From Oxalobacter sp. (GTDB lineage Bacteria > Pseudomonadota > Gammaproteobacteria > Burkholderiales > Burkholderiaceae_D): a stretch of DNA of 59,459 nt. The notes beneath the pieces were generated by a model, which ran no database searches, was not told the DNA's origin, and worked only from the letters and a program-made list of their open reading frames with translations. The DNA is taken from NCBI GenBank assembly GCA_003605115.1, contig QZKY01000010.1:1-59459 (forward strand). Direction: 5' to 3'. The position numbers and the translations under genes are program-made. Numbering within the stretch: position 1 is the stretch's first letter; every line of letters starts with the position of its first letter. This document shows, one piece after another, positions 8,430-16,594 of the stretch.

Positions 8430-8649
8430 GACCAACCTCATCCGCAGTGAAAACCAGCGTATAACGCGCCACGCGCTTGCCGTTACCGACCGCAACAATC
8501 TCGGAATTGATCGTGTGCCCGAGCTGCTTCAAGTCGTACACGCGACCGCCCAGGCGATAAATGCCAAGCTCGCTCAACGCCTCCAGCGGCGTGATCGGTC
8601 CGCGCTTCAAGCGCGCCAACAAAAGTTCACATTGATTCGTCTGGCTCAT
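8419..8649 (-). CDS. Small helix-turn-helix protein (HTH_39-like)
   Basis: The 76-residue protein has the pattern LLLARLKRGPITPLEALSELG, then GGRVYDLKQLGH and YTL. This fits a compact winged-helix domain common in phages (HTH_39 type). A good ribosome-binding site (AGGAG) precedes the ATG. It is probably an early regulator. Its target is unknown. Confidence 0.72.
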   Translation of the reverse strand: MSQTNQCELLLARLKRGPITPLEALSELGIYRLGGRVYDLKQLGHTINSEIVAVGNGKRVARYTLVFTADEVGHGA

Positions 8650-8673
8650 GGATTGCTCCTTATACGAGGTTGC

Positions 8674-8928
8674 TCACAGCTTCTTCAACGGGGCGGTCAA
8701 GTCATATTCCGCCACCCACCAAAAATGCGCGTAGCGCAGCGGTTCGTCGTAATCCTCCGAGCGCCATTCGCCGTTGCGCCAGCAATACATGCTTTGCAAA
8801 ATCATGACGCCGCTGCTGCCCGGCATGGCGTCGCGGCAACGTACAGCAATGAATGCAGTTTTGCCGTTTGACTCCGGGCGCTCCGTGTGCGGGCGAAGGC
8901 GCACTGTTGCTGTGATTGGGGTGCTCAT
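8674..8928 (-). CDS. Hypothetical early phage protein
   Basis: From the ATG at 8928 (preceded by GGGAGG) the product is 84 residues, beginning MSTPITATV. It overlaps the upstream gene by 4 nt (ATGA). Two aromatic clusters (MYCWRNGEWRSEDYD and YAHFWWVAEYD) suggest a small beta-rich fold. I recognise no family. Confidence 0.6.
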   Translation of the reverse strand: MSTPITATVRLRPHTERPESNGKTAFIAVRCRDAMPGSSGVMILQSMYCWRNGEWRSEDYDEPLRYAHFWWVAEYDLTAPLKKL

Positions 8929-9134
8929 ATCGCCTCCCAGACACTTACAGCGATCCACTTCAGAATTTCCCAACTGAGGATGCTGAACAGCGCCACGACG
9001 ATGTAGGCGACGATCATTCCGCTGGATTCGCTCTCACATTCGCATGGCTCCAGAATTGCCTCGTAGTTCGGCGCGGGCCCCCACCTGGTCACGTACCCGC
9101 GCCCGCGGCATTGCGTGCATGATTTATTCGACAT
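8925..9134 (-). CDS. Small zinc-ribbon membrane protein
   Basis: The 69-residue product starts at 9134. It has CTQCRGRGYV near the N-terminus and CEC about 25 residues later, a DnaJ-like or rubredoxin-like zinc site. A C-terminal membrane helix (MIVAYIVVALFSILSWEIL) follows. It is an early-operon gene of unknown role. The overlap with both neighbours supports its reality. Confidence 0.6.
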   Translation of the reverse strand: MSNKSCTQCRGRGYVTRWGPAPNYEAILEPCECESESSGMIVAYIVVALFSILSWEILKWIAVSVWEAI

Positions 9135-9501
9135 GTGCGCCTCCTTCCGCTTCGGCATTAGCCAGGCGTGCTTCGGCGCGGTCGAACCGCTCAATCTCGG
9201 CAAGGATTAACGCGCCAGCGCGAACAAGGTCGCGGCGCGGGTCTTTGGGGTTCCATTCCTCACGAAGCCACGGCCAAAATCCATCAATAAAATGTTTGTA
9301 CGCGGCGGCCTCACCAAATGAAAGATCATTTTGAAGACTGCCCGCTGCATTCAATGCATAACAGGCGGCAGCAGCCGCCAGCTCCATGCCGTCGTGCGCA
9401 TCGTCATGTCCGTCTGTGAAGCCCTCAACTTCTTTTTGACGCCGTCTCTCCGCCAGTACGTCATGCGCGGCTCTGTTGGAAATCATTTCGTGCTTGCTCA
9501 T
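9124..9501 (-). CDS. Conserved phage protein with AERRRQ / HDDAH motif
   Basis: The 125-residue protein shows a pattern frequent in phages of Gram-negative bacteria: VLAERRRQ, EGFTDGHDDAHDGMELAAAAACYA, then a WPW segment and DLVRAGALILAEIERFDR. The acidic, histidine-rich motif recalls MazG-like all-alpha nucleotide pyrophosphohydrolases, but I cannot assign activity. It overlaps both neighbours. Confidence 0.7.
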   Translation of the reverse strand: MSKHEMISNRAAHDVLAERRRQKEVEGFTDGHDDAHDGMELAAAAACYALNAAGSLQNDLSFGEAAAYKHFIDGFWPWLREEWNPKDPRRDLVRAGALILAEIERFDRAEARLANAEAEGGAHVE

Positions 9502-9734
9502 GCTCTTCTCCTCTCATGTATGGGATTATTCGCTGTCACCATGTACTTCCTCCCATTGGGATGTTTTGTCAGGTGCCACCCGCCGCACACATCGCAGCGG
9601 TACACATAAAGCCTGCTTACGTTGCCGTGTTCCGTGATCGAGATCATCGCGGCGGCGCGCGCCGTCAGCTCGCATGAGTAGCGGCGCTTTCCTTCGCAAA
9701 TCAAAACCGGTCTTTTTTTCGGCGGCGCGCTCAC
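9498..9734 (-). CDS. Small zinc-finger-like protein
   Basis: The 78-residue protein contains YRCDVCGGWHLT followed by H, a common zinc-knuckle motif of small phage proteins. It is rich in basic residues and overlaps Gam by 4 nt. Nucleic-acid binding is likely but unproved. Confidence 0.65.
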   Translation of the reverse strand: MSAPPKKRPVLICEGKRRYSCELTARAAAMISITEHGNVSRLYVYRCDVCGGWHLTKHPNGRKYMVTANNPIHERRRA

Positions 9735-10252
9735 GCGGCCTCTTGCTCGAACGGTTCGATCACAAAATCTTCAACGCCGCTCACGATGGTGATGCCTGGC
9801 ACGGTACGCACCGCATCCGGCTCATTGAGCATGGCCTCGCGGTTCGGCTCCTCCTTCGTGCGAATGAAACGGGCAAGCCCCAGCGACTTGAGCAATTCCA
9901 GAACCGCATCAACGCCGCGTATGCCGACAGAAGGCGGGCGCTGCCGCCACTGCACGCTTCCCGTCACAAAATTTGCCGTCTTGACTTTGCCGTTTTCCGT
10001 GAGCGCGGCGCGATTTGCCTCACACCAGCTCTGCACACCCGGCTGCAACGCCTCGACGTTGGCCTTGGCCTTGTCAATGTCCGGCTGGTATTTGGCCGTG
10101 ACGGCCGCAATTTCATCGTTCATCGCAGTCGACAGCCGCGCGACGGTGCGCGTGTGATCGCCGATCTGCTTGATTGCGGCGGCCACATCGTCGCGGGATT
10201 GCGCCACCCATACCTGAGCGGCGGTTTTGATACGTGGTTTGTTGCTTGCCAT
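9731..10252 (-). CDS. gam: Host-nuclease inhibitor Gam (Mu Gam family)
   Basis: This 173-residue product matches the Mu Gam family. It has a long N-terminal helical region (IKQIGDHTRTVARLSTAMNDEIAAV) and the downstream GSVQWRQRPPSV segment typical of the family. Gam is a Ku-like dimer that binds DNA ends and blocks exonucleases. Its place after the A and B genes is as in Mu. Confidence 0.92.
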   Translation of the reverse strand: MASNKPRIKTAAQVWVAQSRDDVAAAIKQIGDHTRTVARLSTAMNDEIAAVTAKYQPDIDKAKANVEALQPGVQSWCEANRAALTENGKVKTANFVTGSVQWRQRPPSVGIRGVDAVLELLKSLGLARFIRTKEEPNREAMLNEPDAVRTVPGITIVSGVEDFVIEPFEQEAA

Positions 10253-10276
10253 TTGTGTTCTCCTGCGGTTAAAAAA

Positions 10277-10564
10277 TCACTTCGCTTGCGCCAGCGGATA
10301 AAGCATCTTGCTGGCATCCTCTTTCACCCTGGCGGCGTACCGCCGCCGGGCAAATTCCGCTTTCGCTTCCCGAATGCGCGCCAGGTGCGCCTGCCGTGCG
10401 GCCGCAACCGTCTCAGCAGTGTGATCCGCGGCGGCCTGCTCTTCATCAAGATCGCCACCGCATGCCCTGGGCAGGCACAAGATGGCGAACACAAACAAAA
10501 AAGCCAGGCACAAATCCCGCAGCAGTGCCGCACCTTCGCTTTTGACGCGAGGAAAGCCGTTCAC
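10277..10564 (-). CDS. Small single-pass membrane protein
   Basis: From the GTG at 10564, one base beyond the stop of the ATPase gene, the product is 95 residues. It has one membrane helix (LCLAFLFVFAILCLPRACGG) and a charged alanine-rich helical tail (HTAETVAAARQAHLARIREAK). An ATG at 10597 would overlap the ATPase gene and add 11 residues. It is an early-operon protein with no recognised family. Confidence 0.6.
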   Translation of the reverse strand: MNGFPRVKSEGAALLRDLCLAFLFVFAILCLPRACGGDLDEEQAAADHTAETVAAARQAHLARIREAKAEFARRRYAARVKEDASKMLYPLAQAK

Positions 10565-10565
10565 G

Positions 10566-11747
10566 TCACACGCTCCGCACAACGTCGGCTGTGACAACCT
10601 TCGACCCGATCTCGGCCGCGAGGTTCATCGCCGCAGTCATCATGTTGCCCACCGCCAGCGGGTAGAGCAGCGATTGCGTCTCACGCCGATCGCGCCGCGT
10701 CATGATCAGCTTGGCCTTGATCGCCTCAATCCCGGCGGCGTCAATGATGTCGCCCAGCGGCTTGTCGCGCCGTTTGAACTTGAACTGCAAATACTCCTCA
10801 AGCCGACCAGACTCGATCGGCGCCAGTTCCACCATCTCGCAACGCTGCACCACCTCGCGCACCTCCGGGCTACTCTCCGAAAGCTTGATGCGCAACTCCG
10901 GCTGACCCAGCAAGATGATCGACAGCAACTTCTTGAAGCCATGCTCCAGCTCGAAGAAACGCTTCAAATGCTTGATCGTCGGCAGCGGCAACGAATGCGC
11001 CTCATCGATCACCAGGCAATGACGAAAGCCCGCCGTGCCGCTGGCCGTCAGGCACCGGTGCAACTGCGCAAAGCGCGCCTCCGGGCTCGACTTCGGTTTT
11101 TCCAGGGGAGAGACAGCCGCCATGATGGCTTCCGCAATATGCGTCGCTTTGAGCGTTTTGCCCTTCGCGTCGTTATCCTCCATCGCCAGCACATAAGGGC
11201 GGATCAGGCGGATCGGCTGGTTTTCTCGGGCAATGCGGTCTTCCAGATCACGCATCAGCGTGGTTTTACCTGCGCCGCTTTCCGCCACTACGGCCAGCAT
11301 GCCGCCATGCCGTGCGATCTGAAAAATCGACTCGCGCACATAACGGATCTCCGGGTTCACATACATATCCTCATGCGACTGGATGTCGTCAGAGAACGGA
11401 TCAAAAAATAGTTGAAAATGCTTTCTCGTTGCAGGCAGCAACGACTGTTTGCGCAGCAGCATAAGCTCCTCCTTGGTTGGCTCGCCCTTCTCGGGCGTTT
11501 GGGTGGGTTGAGTGGTTTGGTTCGGTTGGGAAAAAACATCCTTCAGTTCATCCTGCGGCACGCCATTTTTCAGCAGGAATGCAGCAGTTTTTTTCTTGAG
11601 CGAATCCACATCGCGGCTACTCGGCCACGCGCCGTGATTCACGATTTGCGCCACGGCGCCCTCCGATAGCTCAAGATGCTTGGCGATCACCGTTTGCTTG
11701 ATCCGGTGACGCTGCAATACAGCTTTTAATTCCGTCTTCTGCTTCAT
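10566..11747 (-). CDS. ExeA/MuB-type AAA+ transposition ATPase
   Basis: The 393-residue protein combines an N-terminal helix-turn-helix (about residues 8-45, IAKHLELSEGAVAQIVN) with a P-loop ATPase. Walker A is ESGAGKTT with K161 and Walker B is LVIDEAHSL with D248 and E249. This is the ExeA-like form of transposition helper known from BcepMu, functionally equivalent to MuB, which picks target DNA and activates the transposase. It follows the transposase gene by 13 nt. Confidence 0.92.
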   Translation of the reverse strand: MKQKTELKAVLQRHRIKQTVIAKHLELSEGAVAQIVNHGAWPSSRDVDSLKKKTAAFLLKNGVPQDELKDVFSQPNQTTQPTQTPEKGEPTKEELMLLRKQSLLPATRKHFQLFFDPFSDDIQSHEDMYVNPEIRYVRESIFQIARHGGMLAVVAESGAGKTTLMRDLEDRIARENQPIRLIRPYVLAMEDNDAKGKTLKATHIAEAIMAAVSPLEKPKSSPEARFAQLHRCLTASGTAGFRHCLVIDEAHSLPLPTIKHLKRFFELEHGFKKLLSIILLGQPELRIKLSESSPEVREVVQRCEMVELAPIESGRLEEYLQFKFKRRDKPLGDIIDAAGIEAIKAKLIMTRRDRRETQSLLYPLAVGNMMTAAMNLAAEIGSKVVTADVVRSV

Positions 11748-11760
11748 GTGACTCCTTTCT

Positions 11761-13548
11761 TTATTCAGCGTTCACAACACGCAAAACAGCTTTCCGGCCA
11801 GCCTGCTGCCCGGTAAGCTCCTCGACAATCTGATCAACCTGGTCTGGCGGAACGCCCTCGGCAAACCGCTGCTGCAACCACGCAAAAGTCTGCGCAGACC
11901 ATTCCTGCCCGGCAGATTCGATGCGCGGCTTGATGAGGCGCGCCGCTTCCACATGCGAGAGCGGCGGCAACTCCACGCGTTGCGATACAAGATCGTGCGC
12001 CGTGCCACGACGCGGCAAAAATTCCGGCAGTTGCGTGTCATCGATATGCTTCCACGGGTCAAGCTTTCCACCGAACGGCAGCGCCCTGGCCTTGCGCACC
12101 GCCGCCGCTTCATCCAGCGAGTGCGTACCCGTCACCAGCATCTCGATCTCTTTCGCAGCCGTTTGCGCAGGCGTATCGGCATGGCGGCTGTACCGTTCGC
12201 CGATAGTGGCCGCATCAACGGCATACCCGTATTTATCCCGCGCCACCTCCGCCACAAGGTGATAAACCTCACGGCCGTCATCGCCAACCAGCACGATTTG
12301 CGCCGCATCATCGCGCCACGGATTGCGCGTCACCATCAGCTTTTCACCGACGATGACATTCGGCACCGTTGAAACGTCATACTCGCGCCCGCCAAACGGC
12401 ACGCGCAGTTTTGGCGTCACCACACGAGAAACCGGGGAAGCCACCGCCAGCGCGCGGCACACCTCCACAGACGGCGCCTTGATCAACTGATCTGCTGTGA
12501 TCGTCATCCACAACGCGCTGCGTGTTTTGCCATGACGGCTATGACGGGCGGTGAAGTTGTGATGCATGCGCCACTTGCGCGCTGCCTCATTGAGCGCGTC
12601 CAGATCTTCCACCGGCTGAAACTTCAAGCCCGGCTCAAAACTGCGCTCGATGATGTCGCGCGCCTTCTCAACCGAGCCCGTCGCACGCGCATTGCCCGGC
12701 GCATGAACAATCATTTCAATACCCAGAGAACGGCAAAGATTCTTCGTCATCGCCGCCGTATTGGCCGAACCTGCATCCAGCATCAAGATCTTGGGCACGC
12801 CATGCATCACATCCGCGCCACCGCGCTCCTGCATGGCATCAATCAGCACAGAGCACAGGTTCTCGCCGCTTTCCGCACCCATCACGTACTGCACATAAAT
12901 CCAGCCCGATGTGTGATCGGTGATCTCGTAAGACCACACGCGGTCTGCCGCAATGCGCGCAAGGTTCTTCGGCTTGTTCTTGTTGAACTGATCCACCGGC
13001 ATCACCTGCAAGCCGCTGCCGCCTTTGCTGCCGTTGCGCAGGTAATACAGCACGCACAAGCTCGCGTCGATCTGCCACACGTGGTTCGGGTGCCTGCTGG
13101 CCAGTTCCGTCACCGGCGCGGGCGCCGTCAACTGATCCGGATGCAAGCGATACGTGCGCAAGGCGCGATGAATGGTGGATTCCGAAAGCGGCCGAATTTC
13201 CCCCGTAGCCGGGTTAACCGATTCCGCACGCACCATGCTGTTGTAACGCAGGATTTGAGTAGCATCACCCACCGCCAGCAAACGCTTGCCGTTTTTACGG
13301 GTAGATTCCACAAGCGCGGCAGAGATTTGCGCGGCCTCATCACGGCCCAAAGACGTGCGCCCCGCATCGCAGCGGCGCTTGCGCGCAGCAGTGACAGACA
13401 CTTCTTTCAGCTTGCGCATCAGCGTCTGGCGCGACATACCCAGCTCCACGCAAGCGGCGTCATAAATCTCGCCCTTCTTGCCGTGCCCGGCACACCGCGC
13501 TGCCTGCGCAATTGCCACCAGTCGCTCTGTCTTGGCCGCGCCCATCAT
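11761..13548 (-). CDS. A: DDE transposase, MuA-like of the BcepMu lineage
   Basis: From the ATG at 13548, which shares one base with the preceding stop (TGATG), the protein has 595 residues. An N-terminal helix-turn-helix (GMSRQTLMRKLKE) precedes the integrase core. Catalytic residues are D161 (VWQIDAS), D258 (LMLDAGSANTA) and E294 (GSVEKARDIIE), with 35 residues between the second D and E. Beyond about residue 390 comes a Mu-type C-terminal beta-barrel and B-interaction region. It carries out integration and replicative transposition at the two prophage ends. Confidence 0.95.
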   Translation of the reverse strand: MMGAAKTERLVAIAQAARCAGHGKKGEIYDAACVELGMSRQTLMRKLKEVSVTAARKRRCDAGRTSLGRDEAAQISAALVESTRKNGKRLLAVGDATQILRYNSMVRAESVNPATGEIRPLSESTIHRALRTYRLHPDQLTAPAPVTELASRHPNHVWQIDASLCVLYYLRNGSKGGSGLQVMPVDQFNKNKPKNLARIAADRVWSYEITDHTSGWIYVQYVMGAESGENLCSVLIDAMQERGGADVMHGVPKILMLDAGSANTAAMTKNLCRSLGIEMIVHAPGNARATGSVEKARDIIERSFEPGLKFQPVEDLDALNEAARKWRMHHNFTARHSRHGKTRSALWMTITADQLIKAPSVEVCRALAVASPVSRVVTPKLRVPFGGREYDVSTVPNVIVGEKLMVTRNPWRDDAAQIVLVGDDGREVYHLVAEVARDKYGYAVDAATIGERYSRHADTPAQTAAKEIEMLVTGTHSLDEAAAVRKARALPFGGKLDPWKHIDDTQLPEFLPRRGTAHDLVSQRVELPPLSHVEAARLIKPRIESAGQEWSAQTFAWLQQRFAEGVPPDQVDQIVEELTGQQAGRKAVLRVVNAE

Positions 13549-14450
13549 CAGGCCTTTTTCTCGATATCTTCCGTGATCCACGCTGGCACGGCATCGATCG
13601 TCGGCACCTGCAAGCCAAACTCATTCACCAGCTGCACGCAGGCATGGTCAATCAGCGCCACAATGCAGCCCATGAATTCGCGGTGGTCAATGCCCGTGTT
13701 TTCTGTGTGCGCCTGCAAGGTCAAAAAAGCCTGGTAAAGCGCGCCACGTATGCCCAGCTCGGCGGAATAGCCAAGCTGGATCGTCTCCTTGCGGATTTGC
13801 TCGCCCTCGGCATCCGGCGGCAACTTGGCAATGCGGCGCTGGGCTGCGGCCAGCTCATCGATTTTTTTGTTTTTGTCGGCCAGAATGCGAGAAGTGGCTT
13901 CGGCGTTGCCTTTTGCGTCGCGCAGAGCTGCTTTCAGCTCGCTGACACTCATGGTCTCGATTTTGTCCAGGGTTAGGCCGCGCACCGAATCACCGCTTTC
14001 CAGCGCCTCGATCTCCCCATCATCAAGTATTACTAGCTCCAACAGCTTGGTTTGGGTGCCAGCGGCGGTCAAAACGGACTTCGAAGTCCGATTTGAAAAT
14101 TTCAGGGTGGCAGACATAAACTTGCGAGCCATCCGATCATTGATCCCAAGGAGGTCAAGGCGCTGTCTGAATTCGCCATGCTGCGTTAGCTCCTTGAGAA
14201 TAAGCAGGCGCTTTCCTAACTCCAGGCACGCTTCCACGGTGCGGCGCTGGTAAAAGCGGATTTCATCCTCCAGCGCGCCGACGGTGAGCGCACCTTCATA
14301 CCCCAGATGGCTGGCCAGCGCGTTAGCGTTCTCTGCGGCCTGGCTGTTGGCCAGAGCCAGCGCGTTGGCCGCCTGCGTGGCGGTTGCAAATTGTTCCTCG
14401 TTGACGGGGACATCAATGATTTCGGGGGCTTTTTTGGCGTGGCGGGCCAT
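13548..14450 (-). CDS. DUF3102-like early phage protein
   Basis: The 300-residue protein contains the segment VEACLELGKRLLILKELTQHGEFRQRLDLLGINDRMARKFM, typical of DUF3102, a ParB-like or nucleoid-associated helix-turn-helix family common beside BcepMu-type transposases. A central coiled coil (about 175-215) and a helical C-terminus follow. It is coupled to the transposase gene by overlap. Its role in transposition or regulation is inferred from position only. Confidence 0.78.
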   Translation of the reverse strand: MARHAKKAPEIIDVPVNEEQFATATQAANALALANSQAAENANALASHLGYEGALTVGALEDEIRFYQRRTVEACLELGKRLLILKELTQHGEFRQRLDLLGINDRMARKFMSATLKFSNRTSKSVLTAAGTQTKLLELVILDDGEIEALESGDSVRGLTLDKIETMSVSELKAALRDAKGNAEATSRILADKNKKIDELAAAQRRIAKLPPDAEGEQIRKETIQLGYSAELGIRGALYQAFLTLQAHTENTGIDHREFMGCIVALIDHACVQLVNEFGLQVPTIDAVPAWITEDIEKKA

Positions 14451-14458
14451 GGTGACTC

Positions 14459-14773
14459 CTATGGTTGGTTAAGGTTTCGGGTGAACCGTTGGCGGGTTTC
14501 TTCCACGCGGTTGGCCGCGCGGTCGAGCGAATGAAGGATGGCTAGCGCCTTCTGACCGAACATCGGCGCAAGGCGATAGTTGTCGTTATGGGGTACGCGC
14601 TCGGCAATGCCGATATGGATGAGGTTGGCCAGGTCGCGCGTGGCATTACTCGCGCTGGTGCCAACCAGCTTGGCCACTTGGCCGGGCGCCAGCCCGTCGA
14701 TCTCGTGGCCAAAAAGCACCAGCACCGTTTTGAGGATGCGCTGCTGGCTGTCGCTAATGTAGCGTGCGCTCAT
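14459..14773 (-). CDS. Winged-helix DNA-binding protein
   Basis: The 104-residue protein has a clear winged-helix pattern: SDSQQRILKTVLVLFGHE, then LAPGQVAKLVGTSASNATRDLANLIHIGIAERV and a short wing DNYRLAP. It is probably an early regulator. It overlaps the upstream gene by 4 nt and is 8 nt from the DUF3102-like gene. Confidence 0.75.
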   Translation of the reverse strand: MSARYISDSQQRILKTVLVLFGHEIDGLAPGQVAKLVGTSASNATRDLANLIHIGIAERVPHNDNYRLAPMFGQKALAILHSLDRAANRVEETRQRFTRNLNQP

Positions 14774-15339
14774 TCTTCTTCTCCCGTAGCAAATTCAAAT
14801 TCCGGTTGTCCGTGCTTCTTCACGTTCTCGCGCTGGAAGGCCAGGGCTTCCATGCCGTTCTGGATGGCGGCAATCGCCTCTTCGCCGACGATTTTTCCGC
14901 CGTAAAAGTCGATCAGCTTGCCGACGGCGTCATTCAGCAGGGATTGCAACTCGTTCACTTCGCCCGGCGTATTGGCGCGGCCGGAAGGGATGTCGATGAG
15001 TAGCTTCCCCTTGCTTGCGGCCAGATACTTGGTCACCAGGTCGATGCCGCAGGCCTGCTCGTAGGGAATGATCATGTTGGCGGGCATGCGGCCGCTCTGT
15101 ATCCACTTGTAGATGGTCCAGTGGTCAGGCACGCCCATGAGATCGGCGATGCGTTCAACAGAGAGGTTTTTGCGCTCCTTGGCAAAGTCCTTGCACCAGT
15201 CCATTGCATGGCGCAGGCTGGGGGGTTGGGCGCGCTTCCAGTTTCGGCGTTTCATTGGAAAAGCTCCTTTCTCTGCCATCCCCTTTTTCAGGTTTTGATA
15301 GGTCACATGGCAGCACGGGATGTGGATTTCTTTAGGCAT
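14770..15339 (-). CDS. Early phage regulator-like protein with HTH
   Basis: The 189-residue product begins MPKEIHIPCCHVTYQNLKKG. It has a putative helix-turn-helix (LSVERIADLMGVPDHWTIYKWIQSGRMP, about residues 59-86) and a helical C-terminal half. Similar proteins stand before the transposase in BcepMu-type phages. A start at M29 (MKRRNWKR) is also possible. The first residues recur at the start of the frame at 15852. Confidence 0.65.
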   Translation of the reverse strand: MPKEIHIPCCHVTYQNLKKGMAEKGAFPMKRRNWKRAQPPSLRHAMDWCKDFAKERKNLSVERIADLMGVPDHWTIYKWIQSGRMPANMIIPYEQACGIDLVTKYLAASKGKLLIDIPSGRANTPGEVNELQSLLNDAVGKLIDFYGGKIVGEEAIAAIQNGMEALAFQRENVKKHGQPEFEFATGEEE

Positions 15340-15440
15340 GGGCTCTGGCTTCCAATTTCTGGGGGTTATTGGAGGCCTGCTTTCGCTGTTGCTTTACGCC
15401 CTTCCAAACAAAAACCTTTTTTGCATCTAGCAAAAAGGCT

Positions 15441-15470
15441 TTGCAAAATGCACACTTGAGGGGTGATAAT
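15441..15470 (+). promoter_or_regulatory. Putative rightward promoter of the small gene at 15489
   Basis: TTGCAA (15441-15446) and GATAAT (15465-15470) are 18 bp apart. Directly upstream is an imperfect inverted repeat (CCTTTTTTGC ... GCAAAAAGG, 15415-15438) that could be an operator or a terminator. The gene that follows has a strong ribosome-binding site. Confidence 0.45.
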
Positions 15471-15488
15471 TCAAAAGGGAGACCGAAC

Positions 15489-15746
15489 ATGAACCGGGTC
15501 GAAGAGCTGGATAAAAACATGGACACGGTGTACGACAACCTGTTTGTCTTGAACGCAGTCATTGGCGCCATGGTCAATTGCCTTCCGCTGGAATCTGCTG
15601 AAGCGATTTCGCGTCAGCTTGATCAGAGAATTGACGGCATGCGGCGGGATGGCACGAAGCTGGGGCCGCTTGGCACGCAGATGATGCATGCATGGCGCAA
15701 TGAGGCAGCGAGGCTTGCAGGCATCGCACTGCGTCGACCAGGCTGA
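15489..15746 (+). CDS. Small hypothetical protein on the opposite strand to the early operon
   Basis: The ATG at 15489 follows AAGGGAGA with 7 nt spacing. It opens an 85-residue helical protein (MNRVEELDKNMDTVYDNLF, then LPLESAEAISRQLDQRIDGM and WRNEAARLAGIAL). It lies inside the leftward early transcription unit but is read rightward from its own promoter. No family is recognised. A later-acquired gene or an independently expressed prophage regulator are both possible. Confidence 0.62.
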   Translation: MNRVEELDKNMDTVYDNLFVLNAVIGAMVNCLPLESAEAISRQLDQRIDGMRRDGTKLGPLGTQMMHAWRNEAARLAGIALRRPG

Positions 15747-15852
15747 TCAGTCGTTTGCCGTTTGAGCGGGTTGCCTCGTGAAGCATTGGGGCAAGGGGGC
15801 AAGGTTGCGGATAGGCTTCGTGACAGCACGAGGGGTGGATTTTTTTAGACAT
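15574..15852 (-). pseudogene. Possible remnant carrying a duplicated gene start
   Basis: A 92-codon frame from 15852 begins MSKKIHPSCCHEAYPQ, which matches the start of the protein at 15339 (MPKEIHIPCCHVTYQ). The surrounding DNA is also similar. The remainder is unlike any protein, has low complexity and runs antisense to the small gene at 15489-15746. I read it as a duplicated 5' end or a decayed copy, not as a working gene. Confidence 0.25.
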
Positions 15853-15856
15853 AGGC

Positions 15857-16123
15857 TTAGGCGGCACGTTTGAGGGTGGTCGGATCGGCCTTGAGGCCGA
15901 GAAGGATGGCGGCGCGGTGAGTTTCTCCGCGGAAGCCTTTGCGGCGGCCGCGCAGCAAATCTACGAGAGCAAAGCGGCTGATGTTGTGTTGCCGCGCGAT
16001 TTCGGTAACGCAAAGGCCGTGTTCGCGAATGTATTTTTTTGCTGATTCCGCCGTTTGGGGGAAAGGTATGGCGTAGCCGATTTCCCTTGTTTTTGAGGAA
16101 TGCTTGTTGGTTGGTTTGCTCAT
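15857..16123 (-). CDS. BcepMu gp16-family DNA-binding protein (Ner-like position)
   Basis: From the ATG at 16123 the product is 88 residues. It contains AKKYIREHGLCVTEIARQHNISRFALVDLLRGRRKGFRGETHRAAILLGLK, the signature of the BcepMu gp16 family of small HTH proteins. As the first gene of the leftward early operon it occupies the place of Mu ner, which turns down early transcription. Upstream in-frame starts lie within the promoter, so the internal ATG was chosen. Confidence 0.8.
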   Translation of the reverse strand: MSKPTNKHSSKTREIGYAIPFPQTAESAKKYIREHGLCVTEIARQHNISRFALVDLLRGRRKGFRGETHRAAILLGLKADPTTLKRAA

Positions 16124-16154
16124 TTGCGTGTCAATGTGAGTTTCTTTGAGTTGC

Positions 16155-16183
16155 ATTATTGTGGAAATAATCCACAAAGTCAA
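16155..16183 (-). promoter_or_regulatory. Early leftward promoter with operator palindrome in its spacer
   Basis: On the minus strand TTGACT (16178-16183) and AATAAT (16155-16160) are 17 bp apart. The perfect palindrome TTGTGGA-N5-TCCACAA (16159-16177) fills the spacer. Its position between the divergent repressor and early genes makes it the likely repressor operator. A weaker rightward promoter (TTGAGT, 16 bp, TAATCC) overlaps it and could drive the repressor. Confidence 0.65.
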
Positions 16184-16198
16184 GTGCAGGGAGTGGAT

Positions 16199-16588
16199 TT
16201 GATACACATTCGTTTAAGGGGCGAGTTGGAGCGGCTGGGTATGAAGCCAGCCGCCGCCGCTAAAGCTATTGGCGACCAAGACTCTCAAGGGTTGCGGGAT
16301 GTGATCGGCGGAAGAAAGCGCCTGTCGGCCGAGCTTTTGGCGGCGCTTTCGACGACTGGTGTCGATGTGCAATATGTGCTTACCGGCCAACGCGTGGATG
16401 TGTCGCTGTCATCAGATGAACGCCAGCTTCTTGCCTTATATAGATCAGCGCCACTCGCGGTAAAAATGGCGGCGGTGGGTGCGCTTCAGGGCGCGCAGGG
16501 CGCCACCCAGCACGTCGGCGTTGTCGTCGGGCAGAACACCAACACCGGAAAGATCATCAACCATCCTCCCAAACCCAAAAAAACATAG
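16199..16588 (+). CDS. Phage repressor, c-like HTH protein
   Basis: A TTG start at 16199, 5 nt after AGGGAG, gives 129 residues. An N-terminal helix-turn-helix (LERLGMKPAAAAKAIGDQDSQGLRDVIGGRKRL, about residues 8-45) is followed by the ELLAALSTTGVDVQYVLTG segment typical of phage repressors. The C-terminal part, DERQLLALYRSAP, resembles oligomerisation regions. It is divergent from the early operon over a palindrome, as for Mu c and its operator. A GTG at 16193 is an alternative start. Confidence 0.78.
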   Translation: MIHIRLRGELERLGMKPAAAAKAIGDQDSQGLRDVIGGRKRLSAELLAALSTTGVDVQYVLTGQRVDVSLSSDERQLLALYRSAPLAVKMAAVGALQGAQGATQHVGVVVGQNTNTGKIINHPPKPKKT

Positions 16589-16594
16589 CGAATC

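Noticed and set aside
12532-13737. 401-codon frame opposite the transposase
   Set aside because: It is antisense to a clearly coding DDE transposase and has shadow-type composition.
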